This document shows, piece after piece, positions 52,107 through 61,113 of a DNA stretch of 64,000 nucleotides (position 1 is the stretch's first letter; each line of letters opens with the position of its first letter). A program made the translations under genes and the position numbers. Origin of the DNA: Roseibium sp. MMSF_3544. Its GTDB lineage: Bacteria > Pseudomonadota > Alphaproteobacteria > Rhizobiales > Stappiaceae. Below the pieces are notes generated by a model that was given only the letters and a program-made list of their open reading frames with translations, made no database searches and was not told the origin of the DNA. Location of the stretch: contig NZ_JASHKA010000020.1 of the NCBI RefSeq assembly GCF_030732845.1, forward strand, positions 1 through 64,000, in the 5' to 3' direction.

Positions 52107-53591
52107 ATGCGTTTGAAACTGTTTGGAAACGGGCTGATCAGCGCCCTTGCACTAGCCGCAAGCATCGGCATCGCCGAGGCCAAAACCGACATTATCGTCG
52201 CGATGCAGCTCGAACCGCCGCATCTGGATCCGACCAGCGCGGCCGCCGGAGCAATCGACTCCGTGCTCTATTCCAATGTGTTCGAAGGCCTGACCCGCTT
52301 TGGCCCGGACGGGTCCGTCAATCCGGGCCTGGCAAAAAGCTGGACGATTTCCGAAGACGGCAAAACCTACACCTTCAATCTCCACGATGGCGTCAAGTTC
52401 CATGATGGAACGGACATGACCGCCGAAGATGTCAAATTCAGCCTCGACCGGGCGCGTGGAGACGACAGCGCGAATGCCCAAAAAGCGCTTTTCGCCGGCA
52501 TTGAAAGTGTGGAGGTGATAGATCCTGTCACCGTCAAGGTCACGCTCAGCGAGGCCAACAGCAATTTCCTGTTCAACATGGCCTGGGGCGATGCGGTGAT
52601 CGTCGCGCCGGAAACAATCGCAGATATCAAGACCAATCCGGTTGGCACCGGTGCTTTCAAATTCTCCGACTGGGTGCAAGGGGACAAGATCGACCTTGAG
52701 AAGAACCCTGACTACTGGGGTACGCCCGCCCAGCTCGACAACGTCACCTTCAAGTTCATCTCAGACCCGACGGCGGCCTTTGCCGCGGTCATGGCGGAGG
52801 ACGTCAACGCTTTTGTCGGTTTCCCTGCGCCGGAAAACCTACCGCAATTCGAGGCGGATCCAAGGTTCCAGGTGCTTGTCGGCTCGACCGAGGGCGAGAC
52901 GATTCTGGCGATGAACAACAAGCTGGAGCCGTTCGACAACATCAAAGTGCGTGAAGCAGTGGCCCATGCCATCGATCGTCAGGCGATCATCGATGGCGCC
53001 ATGTTCGGATACGGCACGCCGATCGGAACGCATTTCGCACCTCATAACCCGGACTATGTCGATCTCACCGGCCTGAGCCAATACGATCCCGAGCGCTCCA
53101 AGGCACTGTTGGCTGAAGCAGGGTTCCCGGACGGATTTGAAACCACCCTGAAACTGCCGCCTCCGTCCTACGCCCGCCGCGGCGGCGAAATCATCGCGTC
53201 GCAGCTCCGCGCTGTCGGCATCGAGACAGAGATCACCAATCTGGAATGGGCACAGTGGCTAGAGCAGGTTTTCCGCGGCAAGGACTATGGCTTGACCATT
53301 GTCAGCCACACCGAGCCGATGGACATCGGGATTTACGCGCGTCCGGATTATTACTTCCAGTACGACAATCCGGCGTTTCAAGAACTGTTTGCGGCCATCA
53401 CCAGCGAAAACGACCCTGAAAAAAGATCGGAACTTCTGAAGCAGGCCGAGGAGATGATCGCAAAGGACTACGTGAATGCGTACCTCTTCCAGCTCGCCTT
53501 TCCCACGGTCGCCGATGCCAGGATCAAGGGGCTCTGGAAAAACCAGCCAACCCAGGCGACAGATCTGACCGCCGTCGTTTGGGAAGACTGA
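52107..53591 (+). CDS. Oligopeptide-type ABC solute-binding protein (SBP_bac_5)
   Basis: 494 residues from the ATG at 52107 with GGGGAGA upstream. Signal peptide ends IGIAEAKT. Family 5 pattern: QLEPPHLDPTSAAAGAIDSVLYSNVFEGLTRFGPDGSVNPGLAKSWTISEDGKTYTFNLHDGVKFHDGTDMTAEDVKFSL. It delivers peptides or other amide-linked compounds to the permease DppBC. It lies 29 bases after the deacylase. A hairpin after its stop resembles those after the other binding-protein genes. Confidence 0.9.
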   Translation: MRLKLFGNGLISALALAASIGIAEAKTDIIVAMQLEPPHLDPTSAAAGAIDSVLYSNVFEGLTRFGPDGSVNPGLAKSWTISEDGKTYTFNLHDGVKFHDGTDMTAEDVKFSLDRARGDDSANAQKALFAGIESVEVIDPVTVKVTLSEANSNFLFNMAWGDAVIVAPETIADIKTNPVGTGAFKFSDWVQGDKIDLEKNPDYWGTPAQLDNVTFKFISDPTAAFAAVMAEDVNAFVGFPAPENLPQFEADPRFQVLVGSTEGETILAMNNKLEPFDNIKVREAVAHAIDRQAIIDGAMFGYGTPIGTHFAPHNPDYVDLTGLSQYDPERSKALLAEAGFPDGFETTLKLPPPSYARRGGEIIASQLRAVGIETEITNLEWAQWLEQVFRGKDYGLTIVSHTEPMDIGIYARPDYYFQYDNPAFQELFAAITSENDPEKRSELLKQAEEMIAKDYVNAYLFQLAFPTVADARIKGLWKNQPTQATDLTAVVWED

Positions 53592-53604
53592 GATCAAACA
53601 AGAT

Positions 53605-53629
53605 GGGCGTCTGCCACCGGTGGGCGCCC
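53605..53629 (+). terminator. Hairpin between binding-protein and permease genes
   Basis: GGGCG (53605-53609) and CGCCC (53625-53629) enclose the palindrome CCACCGGTGG (53614-53623). It lies 14 bases after the dppA-like stop. With no T tract it is probably a processing or stability element. Confidence 0.45.
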
Positions 53630-53686
53630 TTCCCACCCCACTTCAATGTTCCGGAGACAGTATGCCGATAGGCGCGTGACCGGCTG

Positions 53687-54634
53687 ATGCTGCAATACTT
53701 CCTGAAACGCCTTCTGTCTCTTGGGCTAAGCCTTGTCGCTGCGTCGGTGGTGATCTTCCTGGCGCTCGAAGTCGTGCCGGGCGACCCGGCGGCCTACATG
53801 CTGGGGGTCAACGCTCAGGAAGACACGCTGAACGCCTTGCGGGAGCAATTGGGGCTGAACGGCACGATCCTGCAGCGGTATCTTTCCTGGGCAGGAGGGC
53901 TTCTCGTCGGAGACTTCGGCACGTCCTATACCTATAGAACGCCGGTATCGGAGCTGATCGGAGAGCGCTTGTGGGTCTCGTTACCGCTAGCGCTTTACGC
54001 TCTGACACTCAGTACGCTGATCGCGTTTCCTGCCGGGATCTGGGCTGCTTCCAGGCGCGGTTCATATGCGGATGCCGGGGTTATGGGCGTGACCCAGCTT
54101 GGTGTTGCCATCCCGAACTTCTGGTTTGCGATGTTGATGGTGCTGGTTTTCGCCATCAATCTGCGCTGGTTTTCCGCAGGTGGCTTTCCGGGGTGGGAAG
54201 ACGGTTTTTTTGCCGGGATGAAGGCGCTGACACTGCCGGCCATTGCCCTGGCTCTGCCCCAGGCGAGCATTCTGACGCGCGTCATGCGCTCCAGTCTTCT
54301 TGACACACTCGGCGAGGATTTCATTCGCTCTGCCCGTGCAAAAGGTCTGACCAGAGGCCAGGCAATGTGGCGCCATGCCTTGCGCAATGCGCTCATCCCG
54401 GTGCTCACGATCATGGGGCTTCAGTTCTCGTTCTTGCTGGCCGGTGCGATCATCATCGAGAATGTCTTTTTCCTTCCCGGCCTCGGGCGCCTGGTCTTTC
54501 AGGCAATCAGTTCCCGCGATCTGATTGTCGTTGAAAGCGTTGTAATGCTTCTGGTCTTCGCCGTCATCGTAGTGAACTTCGCCGTCGACCTTGCCTACGC
54601 GCTTGTCGATCCGCGCTTGCGGAGGCGGCGATGA
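53687..54634 (+). CDS. dppB: ABC permease, DppB type
   Basis: 315 residues with six or so membrane segments, N-terminal MLQYFLKRLLSLGLSLVAASVVIFLALEVVPGDPAAYMLG and the permease loop ARAKGLTRGQAMWRHALRNALIPVLTIMGLQFSFLLAGAIIIENVFFLPGLGRL that contacts the ATPase (EAA motif region). Overlaps dppC by four bases. First of the two permease subunits for the binding protein upstream. Confidence 0.9.
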   Translation: MLQYFLKRLLSLGLSLVAASVVIFLALEVVPGDPAAYMLGVNAQEDTLNALREQLGLNGTILQRYLSWAGGLLVGDFGTSYTYRTPVSELIGERLWVSLPLALYALTLSTLIAFPAGIWAASRRGSYADAGVMGVTQLGVAIPNFWFAMLMVLVFAINLRWFSAGGFPGWEDGFFAGMKALTLPAIALALPQASILTRVMRSSLLDTLGEDFIRSARAKGLTRGQAMWRHALRNALIPVLTIMGLQFSFLLAGAIIIENVFFLPGLGRLVFQAISSRDLIVVESVVMLLVFAVIVVNFAVDLAYALVDPRLRRRR

Positions 54635-55461
54635 AGATATTCCTGCACAACCGGTCCATGCTGCCGGGCCTGGTCCTGACGTTGATCTTTACCGGCGCCG
54701 CGATCGTCAGCCTGGTCTGGGTGCCCTACGACACGACGGTCCTGAACATTGCCGAGCGCATGAAATCGCCCAGCCTTCAGCATCCGTTCGGAACGGACCA
54801 GTTCGGCCGGGACATCCTGAGCATGATCATGGTCGGGGCACGCACCTCGATCGCTGTCGCTCTGGTCGCCGTTGGGATAGGAATGCTGGCCGGCGTGCCG
54901 CTTGGCCTTGCCGCGGCCGCGCGAAAGGGCAGCCTTCTGGACGAGGTCATCATGCGCATGAATGATCTGGTCTTTGCTTTTCCGAGCCTTCTGATCGCCG
55001 TGATGATCACCGCTGTCTTTGGCGCGTCTGCGCTGAATGCGATCATCGCAATCGGCATTTTCAATATTCCCGTCTTTGCCCGCCTCACACGGGGTGCGGC
55101 GCTGACGCTCTGGAGCCGCGAATACATCATGGCGGCAAGGGTCGCCGGCAAGGGGCCGGCGCGGATTTCCGTAGAACACATTCTACCGAACGTGACCAAC
55201 CTGCTGATCGTTCAGGGAACGATCCAGTTCTCACTGGGTATTCTGGCCGAGGCGGGTCTCAGCTACGTCGGGCTTGGCGCGCAACCTCCGACGGCGAGTT
55301 GGGGGCGCATGCTGGCCGACAGTCAGACGATGATTTCGCTCGCGCCGCACCTGGCACTCTTTCCGGGACTGGCGATCCTGCTGACAGTGCTTGGCCTGAA
55401 CCTGATGGGCGACGGATTGCGCGATGTGCTCGATCCGAAACTGCGGAGGTCACGCTCGTGA
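54631..55461 (+). CDS. dppC: ABC permease, DppC type
   Basis: 276 residues, six membrane segments; RMKSPSLQHPFGTDQFGRDILSMIMVGARTS is the typical DppC start, and AARVAGKGPARISVEHILPNVTNLLIVQGTIQFSLGILAEAGLSYVGLGAQPPTASWGRML the ATPase-contact region. Starts inside the dppB stop (ATGA) and overlaps the ATPase gene by four bases (GTGA). Confidence 0.9.
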   Translation: MKIFLHNRSMLPGLVLTLIFTGAAIVSLVWVPYDTTVLNIAERMKSPSLQHPFGTDQFGRDILSMIMVGARTSIAVALVAVGIGMLAGVPLGLAAAARKGSLLDEVIMRMNDLVFAFPSLLIAVMITAVFGASALNAIIAIGIFNIPVFARLTRGAALTLWSREYIMAARVAGKGPARISVEHILPNVTNLLIVQGTIQFSLGILAEAGLSYVGLGAQPPTASWGRMLADSQTMISLAPHLALFPGLAILLTVLGLNLMGDGLRDVLDPKLRRSRS

Positions 55462-57047
55462 GCCTCCTGCACATCAACAGGCTGTCACTTTCGATCCATG
55501 GATCCACGATCCTCAAGGATGTCTCGTTGAAGGTCGGTGCGGGCCGCATCCTGGGCGTCATCGGCGAGAGCGGATCGGGCAAGTCGATGACGGCTTTCAG
55601 CGTGCTCCAGCTGTTGCCGAACGGGTCCGCGTGCAGCGGTGACATATCCTTGTCGGACAAGGACATTCTGGCGTGCAGCGAGGAAGAACTGTGCAGCCTG
55701 CGCGGGAAAGAGGTCGGCATGGTGTTTCAGGAACCCATGACCGCCCTGAATCCCCTTCAGACAATCGGCGCCCAGGTTGCCGAGACCATACTCATCCATG
55801 AAAATGTGCCGAAGGCGGAGGCGTTGGCGAGAGCCGCCGAAGCATTACGGCGGGCCGAGTTGCCGCAGGACCGGTTCCCCCTGTCGCGATATCCGCACGA
55901 ACTGTCCGGTGGCCAACGGCAGCGCGTGGTCATTGCCATGGCAATCGCGCTGAGACCGAAACTTCTGATCGCGGATGAACCGACCACGGCACTGGACGTG
56001 ACAACCCAGGCGCAGATTCTTGATCTCCTGAAGCGCCTGGTGGCCGAAGACGGCATGGGATTGATGCTGATCAGCCATGATCTGGCTGTCGTCGCCGATC
56101 TGGCGGACGATCTCGTGATCATGCGTCGGGGCGAAGTGGTTGAAAGCGGCCCGGCTGCGCACCTCTTCCGCAACATGCAGCATCCTTATTCGCGGGCCCT
56201 TCTGGAGGCATCGGGTCACGTCCCGGTAAAGTCGGCAAGGACAACGTCTGCGCCACTTCTTCAGGTGCGAAATGTTGTGCGCGAATATGCCAGCCACAGC
56301 CATGGCTGGTGGGGACAGACAACCAGGTTCCGCGCCGTCGACGATGTCAGTTTCGAAATCCGAAAAGGCGAAAGCCTCGGTCTTGTTGGAGAATCCGGCT
56401 GCGGAAAGTCCACTCTGACACGCGCGATTCTCGGCCTTGAGGAAACCCAGGGCGGTGACATCCTGTTCGATGGCGAGCCGGTCGTCGTGCATCATCATGC
56501 CAATCGCGAAGTGCGCCGGCGCATGCAAGTGGTTTTCCAGGATCCCTATGGCAGTTTCAATCCGCGCTGGCGCGTCGACAGGCTGATTACCGAGCCCTAC
56601 CACCTGCTGGACAGCCCGCCGCAGGGATCAGAACGCAGGGAAGCGATCGCGGAAGCGTTGGAAAGTGTCGGGCTGACTGCGGATGACGCCGGCAAATACA
56701 TCCACGAATTCAGCGGCGGACAGCGCCAGCGGATCGCAATCGCGCGCGCCTTGATCATCAAGCCGGATCTGATTGTTCTGGACGAGGCCGTCTCCGCGCT
56801 CGACGTGTCGGTGCGCGCCCAGGTGCTGGATCTGTTGGCCGATCTCGGCGGCAGGTTCGGGCTCACTTATCTTTTCATTTCCCATGACCTCAGCGTCGTG
56901 CGCTCCATAACCGAACGCGTGCTGGTCATGAAATCCGGAAAAATCGTTGAGGAGGGTCCGACGGAGGCCGTCTTCGACAATCCGAAAGACGCTTATACAA
57001 AGCAACTTGTCGACGCCGCACCGGTTCTGCCGGCCGATGTTGCCTGA
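55458..57047 (+). CDS. Fused ABC ATPase (DppD-DppF in one chain)
   Basis: 529 residues with a GTG start at 55458, in the GTGA overlap with dppC. Two complete ATP-binding domains: Walker A GESGSGKSM, signature LSGGQRQRV, Walker B LLIADEPTTALD in the first (about 1-250), Walker A GESGCGKST, signature FSGGQRQRI, Walker B LIVLDEAVSALD in the second (about 265-525). Usually two genes, dppD and dppF, encode these; fused forms are known in Proteobacteria. In the second Walker B, an alanine replaces the usual proline after the glutamate. Confidence 0.92.
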   Translation: MSLLHINRLSLSIHGSTILKDVSLKVGAGRILGVIGESGSGKSMTAFSVLQLLPNGSACSGDISLSDKDILACSEEELCSLRGKEVGMVFQEPMTALNPLQTIGAQVAETILIHENVPKAEALARAAEALRRAELPQDRFPLSRYPHELSGGQRQRVVIAMAIALRPKLLIADEPTTALDVTTQAQILDLLKRLVAEDGMGLMLISHDLAVVADLADDLVIMRRGEVVESGPAAHLFRNMQHPYSRALLEASGHVPVKSARTTSAPLLQVRNVVREYASHSHGWWGQTTRFRAVDDVSFEIRKGESLGLVGESGCGKSTLTRAILGLEETQGGDILFDGEPVVVHHHANREVRRRMQVVFQDPYGSFNPRWRVDRLITEPYHLLDSPPQGSERREAIAEALESVGLTADDAGKYIHEFSGGQRQRIAIARALIIKPDLIVLDEAVSALDVSVRAQVLDLLADLGGRFGLTYLFISHDLSVVRSITERVLVMKSGKIVEEGPTEAVFDNPKDAYTKQLVDAAPVLPADVA

Positions 57048-57057
57048 AGGAGATGCC

Positions 57058-58512
57058 ATGACTGACGAACTGGACCTGTGGTTCGATCCGGCCAAGTGCC
57101 TGATCGGCGGCAAATGGGTTGCTCCGGCCGGAGGTCAGGAGCTGCCGTTGCAAAATCCATCGACTGGAGAGCGCATCGGTTCAATCGCGCGGGGTACTGC
57201 TGATGATGTCGATGCGGCGGTCTTGGCCGCCCGCGATGCCTGGCAGGGCACGTGGGGCCGGACAACGGCAGCCGAACGCGGGCGGTTTCTTTTCCGTCTG
57301 CGCGAACTGGTTCTGGAAAAAGTGGAGCACCTTGCGCGTATCGAGGCGCTGGATGTTGGCAAACCACTGAAGCAGGCGCGCGCGGACGCGGTTGCGCTTG
57401 CGCGTTACCTGGAATTTTATGGCGGCGCCGCCGACAAACTACATGGCGAGACAATTCCCTATCTCGACGGCTATACGGTTTACACGTTGCGGGAGCCGCA
57501 CGGCGTCACCGGCCATATTGTGCCGTGGAACTATCCGATGCAGATCATCGGCCGCTCGGTGGGCGCAGCCCTTGCAACCGGAAACGCCTGCGTTCTGAAA
57601 CCCGCTGAGGACGCCTGCCTGACGGCTCTCGCTTTTGCCGATCTTGCCGTAAAGGCCGGTCTGCCCGATGGTGCGCTGAACGTTGTTCCGGGCCTTGGTT
57701 CGGAGGCAGGAGCTGCCCTTTCGGCTCATCCGGGCGTGCACCACGTCAGCTTCACCGGATCGGTTGCGACGGGCGCAAGGGTGCAGGCGGCAGCCGCTGC
57801 AAACGTCGTTCCGGTGACGCTGGAGCTCGGGGGCAAGTCGCCCCAGATCGTTTTCGAGGATGCCGATCTTGAGGCCGCTCTGCCGTTTCTGGTCAATGCC
57901 GGCATTCAGAACGCCGGTCAGACCTGTTCGGCGTCCTCGCGCATTCTGGTTCACCGGTCGATAGCGGATCAGCTTGTCGGGCGTATGGCTGAAAGATATG
58001 CGGCGCTGAAGGTAGGTCCTGCTCTGGCGGACCTTGATGTCGGTCCGCTGATCTCGGCCAAGCAAAAGGGCATCGTCACCAGTTTCCTGGATCGCGGCGA
58101 CGATCTGGAAAAGGCTGCAGAGGGAGACTTCCAGGATACACCGGAAGGCGGCAACTATGTCAGGCCGACACTTTTTACCGGGGTTTCCCCGACACATACG
58201 CTGGCACGGGATGAGATTTTCGGGCCGGTACAGGTTGTTATTCCGTTTGACGATGAGGATGAAGCGGTCGCGATCGCAAACGGCACGGATTATGGCCTTG
58301 TTGCCAGCATCTGGTCCCGGGACGGAGCACGGCAGATGCGGCTTGCGAAAAAGATCCGCACCGGTCAGGTCTTCGTCAACAATTATGGTGCCGGTGGCGG
58401 TGTCGAACTGCCGTTTGGTGGCGTTGGCAAATCAGGTCATGGCCGCGAAAAAGGCTTCGAAGCGCTTTATGGCTTCACCACGCTGAAGACGGTGGCGGCT
58501 TACCACGGGTGA
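57058..58512 (+). CDS. NAD(P)-dependent aldehyde dehydrogenase
   Basis: 484 residues from the ATG at 57058, GAAGGAGA upstream. Family motifs: VTGHIVPWNYPMQIIGRSVGAALATGNACVLKPAEDA, FTGSVATGARVQAAA, VTLELGGKSPQIVF (general-base Glu), NAGQTCSASSRILV (catalytic Cys), and IFGPVQVVIPF. Similar to betaine aldehyde and aminoaldehyde dehydrogenases. Starts 11 bases after the ABC ATPase gene, so the enzyme probably oxidises an aldehyde released from the imported compound. Confidence 0.92.
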   Translation: MTDELDLWFDPAKCLIGGKWVAPAGGQELPLQNPSTGERIGSIARGTADDVDAAVLAARDAWQGTWGRTTAAERGRFLFRLRELVLEKVEHLARIEALDVGKPLKQARADAVALARYLEFYGGAADKLHGETIPYLDGYTVYTLREPHGVTGHIVPWNYPMQIIGRSVGAALATGNACVLKPAEDACLTALAFADLAVKAGLPDGALNVVPGLGSEAGAALSAHPGVHHVSFTGSVATGARVQAAAAANVVPVTLELGGKSPQIVFEDADLEAALPFLVNAGIQNAGQTCSASSRILVHRSIADQLVGRMAERYAALKVGPALADLDVGPLISAKQKGIVTSFLDRGDDLEKAAEGDFQDTPEGGNYVRPTLFTGVSPTHTLARDEIFGPVQVVIPFDDEDEAVAIANGTDYGLVASIWSRDGARQMRLAKKIRTGQVFVNNYGAGGGVELPFGGVGKSGHGREKGFEALYGFTTLKTVAAYHG

Positions 58513-58570
58513 GGCGCCAATTGGGTCCGCACCCTAAGAGCGCTCGCAAAGTCTGTCCCGTTTCGTGCGC

Positions 58571-58594
58571 CGTCCCGGTTTTGAACCCGGGTCC
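58571..58594. repeat. REP-like palindromic element (partial)
   Basis: CGTCCCGG followed by a short loop and CCCGGGTCC resembles the alphaproteobacterial intergenic palindromes of the form CGTCCCGG ... CCGGGATCC. A fuller copy occurs at 63267-63303. Located between the aldehyde dehydrogenase and SDR genes. Confidence 0.45.
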
Positions 58595-58660
58595 GAGCGG
58601 TGAAATGGGGAACGTTCCGGATCAGGCCGGGACAGCGACACAATGAGAAAGGAAGTCCAG

Positions 58661-59401
58661 ATGAGACTGGAGGGAAAATCAGCGATCGTGACCGGCGGCG
58701 CATCGGGATTTGGTGCCGGAATCGTGCGCAAGTTTGCCGCCGAAGGTGCAAAGGTTCTGATTGCCGATCTCAACAAGGACCTTGCAGAGGACATCGCACG
58801 CCAGGTCGGTGGTGTGGCACTGAAGGTCGATGTGTCCAGCAGAGAAAGTGTCCAGTCCCTTGCAGAAACTGCATCCGGTGTTCTCGGACAGGTTGATATT
58901 CTCGTTAACAACGCGGGCGTTACCCATCTGCCCATGCCGCTTCAGGACGTCAGCGAAGAGGACTTCGACAAGGTCTTTTCGGTCAACTGCAAGTCCGTCT
59001 ACCTGACGTCTCGGTATTTCGTTCCTGCAATGGCCGACGCGGGCAAAGGAGCGATCTTGAATGTGGCTTCCACCGCCGGACTCAGTCCGCGCCCGAGACT
59101 GAACTGGTACAATGCATCCAAGGGCTGGATGATCACGGCGACCAAGACCATGGCGGTGGAACTGGCACCCTCCGGCGTTCGCGTCAACGCCATCTGCCCG
59201 GTTGCCGGAGAAACGCCGCTTCTGAAGAGCTTCATGGGTGAGGATACGCCCGAGATCCGGGCGAAGTTTCTGTCCACCATTCCGATTGGCCGCTTTTCGA
59301 CTCCTGAGGACATGGGCAATGCCGCCTGCTTCCTGTGCTCGGACGAGGCAAGCATGATCACTGGTGCCGCACTTGAGGTCGATGGCGGCCGTTGCGTTTG
59401 A
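58661..59401 (+). CDS. Short-chain dehydrogenase/reductase
   Basis: 246 residues. Classical SDR: cofactor motif TGGASGFGAGIVRKF, NNAG at LVNNAGVTHLP, catalytic Ser in NVASTAG and YxxxK in WYNASKGWM. Acidic residue after the second strand (LIADLNKD) suggests NAD preference. ATG at 58661 has AAGGAAG; an in-frame ATG at 58643 lacks one. It oxidises an alcohol or reduces a ketone, and is likely part of the block with the aldehyde dehydrogenase. Confidence 0.9.
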   Translation: MRLEGKSAIVTGGASGFGAGIVRKFAAEGAKVLIADLNKDLAEDIARQVGGVALKVDVSSRESVQSLAETASGVLGQVDILVNNAGVTHLPMPLQDVSEEDFDKVFSVNCKSVYLTSRYFVPAMADAGKGAILNVASTAGLSPRPRLNWYNASKGWMITATKTMAVELAPSGVRVNAICPVAGETPLLKSFMGEDTPEIRAKFLSTIPIGRFSTPEDMGNAACFLCSDEASMITGAALEVDGGRCV

Positions 59402-59555
59402 CGTTAATCCTGAAGGGATCCGTATCCTCGGCAATCAGTTCGGGCTTTCGGATCACATAATTTTCGCCAACGGGGCTTTGTCGGTTGCTCCGTACAGGTC
59501 AAAATCCGGATCGCCGCTCGCGATGCGGCAACGTTTTTACAGGGATATTGAGAAA

Positions 59556-60188
59556 ATGATCACAATTCACGGCCGTATTTCGTCGTCCAATGTTCAACCG
59601 GTGATCTGGTGTCTTGAAGAGCTTGGCCTTGAGTACGAGCGTCTCGATGTAAGTGGACCCTTCGGTGGCAACGACACACCGGAGTTCCTGGCCATGAACC
59701 CGCTCGGACTGGTTCCCGTTTTGGAGCAGGACGGGCAGGCGATCTCCGAGGTGGTCACCATCCTGCGCTACCTGATGCGCCGCTACGGTGGACACCCGGC
59801 CGACCCGATGGCTGCCGCGCGGATCGAGCGTTGGGCCGATATGTCCAGGCAGCATGTCTATGTGCCTCTGATCCCGATGATTTTCTGGCAGCTCATCCGC
59901 ACCCCGGCAAGCGAGAGGAACGAGGCGGGCGTGGCGAATGCGATCGCCTCGCTCAAGCAATCCATGTCGATTGTAGAAGGCCTTATTGAAGGCCCGTTCA
60001 TTGGTGGCAATTCCCTCAATCTGGTCGACTACCAGATCGGCAGCCTGCTCTACCGTTACTACGAAATGGATTTCGAAAAGGCCGACCTTCCGGGACTGCG
60101 CGCCTATTACGACCGCCTGTGCGAGCGGCCGGCCTATCGCGACTTCGTCATGGTTGATTTCATGAGCATGAAAGTCCCGGGCGCCTGA
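59556..60188 (+). CDS. Glutathione S-transferase family protein
   Basis: 210 residues from the ATG at 59556. N-terminal thioredoxin fold: HGRISSSNVQPVIWCLEELGLEYERLDVSGPFGG, then NPLGLVPVLEQDGQAISEVVTILRYLMRRYG with the cis-proline VPVL and the glutathione-contact SE. Helical C-terminal domain follows. The N-terminal serine (SSSN) is a candidate catalytic residue. The SDR plus GST arrangement recalls aryl-ether cleavage sets (LigD/LigE), but this is only a structural analogy. The frame begins far upstream at 59364 without likely start there. Confidence 0.87.
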   Translation: MITIHGRISSSNVQPVIWCLEELGLEYERLDVSGPFGGNDTPEFLAMNPLGLVPVLEQDGQAISEVVTILRYLMRRYGGHPADPMAAARIERWADMSRQHVYVPLIPMIFWQLIRTPASERNEAGVANAIASLKQSMSIVEGLIEGPFIGGNSLNLVDYQIGSLLYRYYEMDFEKADLPGLRAYYDRLCERPAYRDFVMVDFMSMKVPGA

Positions 60189-60193
60189 GCTCA

Positions 60194-60225
60194 CGAAAAG
60201 AAGCCGCCCCGTGGGGAGGGCGGCT
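60194..60225 (-). terminator. Intrinsic terminator for the minus-strand hydrolase operon
   Basis: AGCCGCCC (60202-60209) and GGGCGGCT (60218-60225) form an 8-base stem; read on the minus strand it is followed by TCTTTT. It lies 73 bases beyond the stop of the hydrolase gene at 60298 and close to the end of the convergent GST gene. Confidence 0.75.
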
Positions 60226-60297
60226 CGAAGTTTGAATGCGGGTAGAGGGGAATAGTCGAGGACCGGCCCCGCATCGCGGTCCAGAGGAGCCCTTCCG

Positions 60298-61113
60298 TCA
60301 GGCGGTTGCCTGCGCTGCCACATCGGCAGTCAGGAAATCCATAACCGCCGCGTTGAAAGCTTCCGGTGCATTGATGTTGGCCACATGGGCCGCGTTCGGA
60401 ATTTCGACAAAGCTTGCGCCGGGTGTCGCATCGGCCATGGCCTGCATGACTGCAGGGGCCGCACCCTTGTCGTGACTGCCGCCTACATAGAGAACCGGGA
60501 TCCCGATCTTGTCGAGCCGGCGGAAATAGTCGAGGCCCTGGAGTGCACGGCAGTTGGCGATGTAGCCGGCCGGATCATGCGACAGGATCATCCGGCGAAC
60601 GCCCTCGGCGGTCTCCGGATTGGCGTCTAGCCAGTCCGGTGTGAACCAGCTCGCCATCGTGCCATCGACAATCCCGGCCATACCATTCGCTTCGACATTG
60701 CCGATCCGGTCGTCCCACATGGACTTGAACGGTGGCGGTGCATCCGAACGCCCGTCTGCGCAAACGACACGCTCGATCCGGTCGGGATGCGCGAGCGCAA
60801 GTCCGAGGCCGGTCATGGCGCCCTTGGAAAGACCCATGAACCGGGCTGTCTCAATGTCCAGCCTGTCCATCAGGCTGATCACATCGCCGACAAGATGGTC
60901 AAACGTATAGGGGCCGCTCGGAACATCGGATTTGCCGTGACCGCGGGTGTCATACCGCAGCACACGGAAATGCTCGCTGAGCGCGGGGATCTGCGGATCC
61001 CACATTTCAGCGCTCGCACCGAGGGAATTCGACAGGATCAGCCATGGCGCACCTTCAGGCCCATCGATATAGGTCTGAAGGCTATGGCTGCCGAGGTCTA
61101 CGCGGCCGGTCAT
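60298..61113 (-). CDS. Alpha/beta hydrolase (3-oxoadipate enol-lactonase-like)
   Basis: 271 residues from the ATG at 61113, in the ATGA overlap with the LLM gene. HSLQTYIDGPEGAPWLILSNSLGASAEMWDPQIPALSEHFRVLRYDTRGHGKSDVPSGPYTFDHLVGDV resembles PcaD. Nucleophile Ser in GLSKGAMTG, the base His in NAAHVANINAP. It would hydrolyse a lactone or ester, possibly the ester made by the coupled monooxygenase (Baeyer-Villiger-like). No other protocatechuate-pathway genes are near, so PcaD itself is unlikely. Confidence 0.85.
   Translation of the reverse strand: MTGRVDLGSHSLQTYIDGPEGAPWLILSNSLGASAEMWDPQIPALSEHFRVLRYDTRGHGKSDVPSGPYTFDHLVGDVISLMDRLDIETARFMGLSKGAMTGLGLALAHPDRIERVVCADGRSDAPPPFKSMWDDRIGNVEANGMAGIVDGTMASWFTPDWLDANPETAEGVRRMILSHDPAGYIANCRALQGLDYFRRLDKIGIPVLYVGGSHDKGAAPAVMQAMADATPGASFVEIPNAAHVANINAPEAFNAAVMDFLTADVAAQATA

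Noticed and set aside
58571..58600. tRNA-like T-arm string (GGTTTTGAACCCGGG)
   Set aside because: No acceptor stem, D-arm or anticodon arm around it; better explained by a REP-like palindrome.
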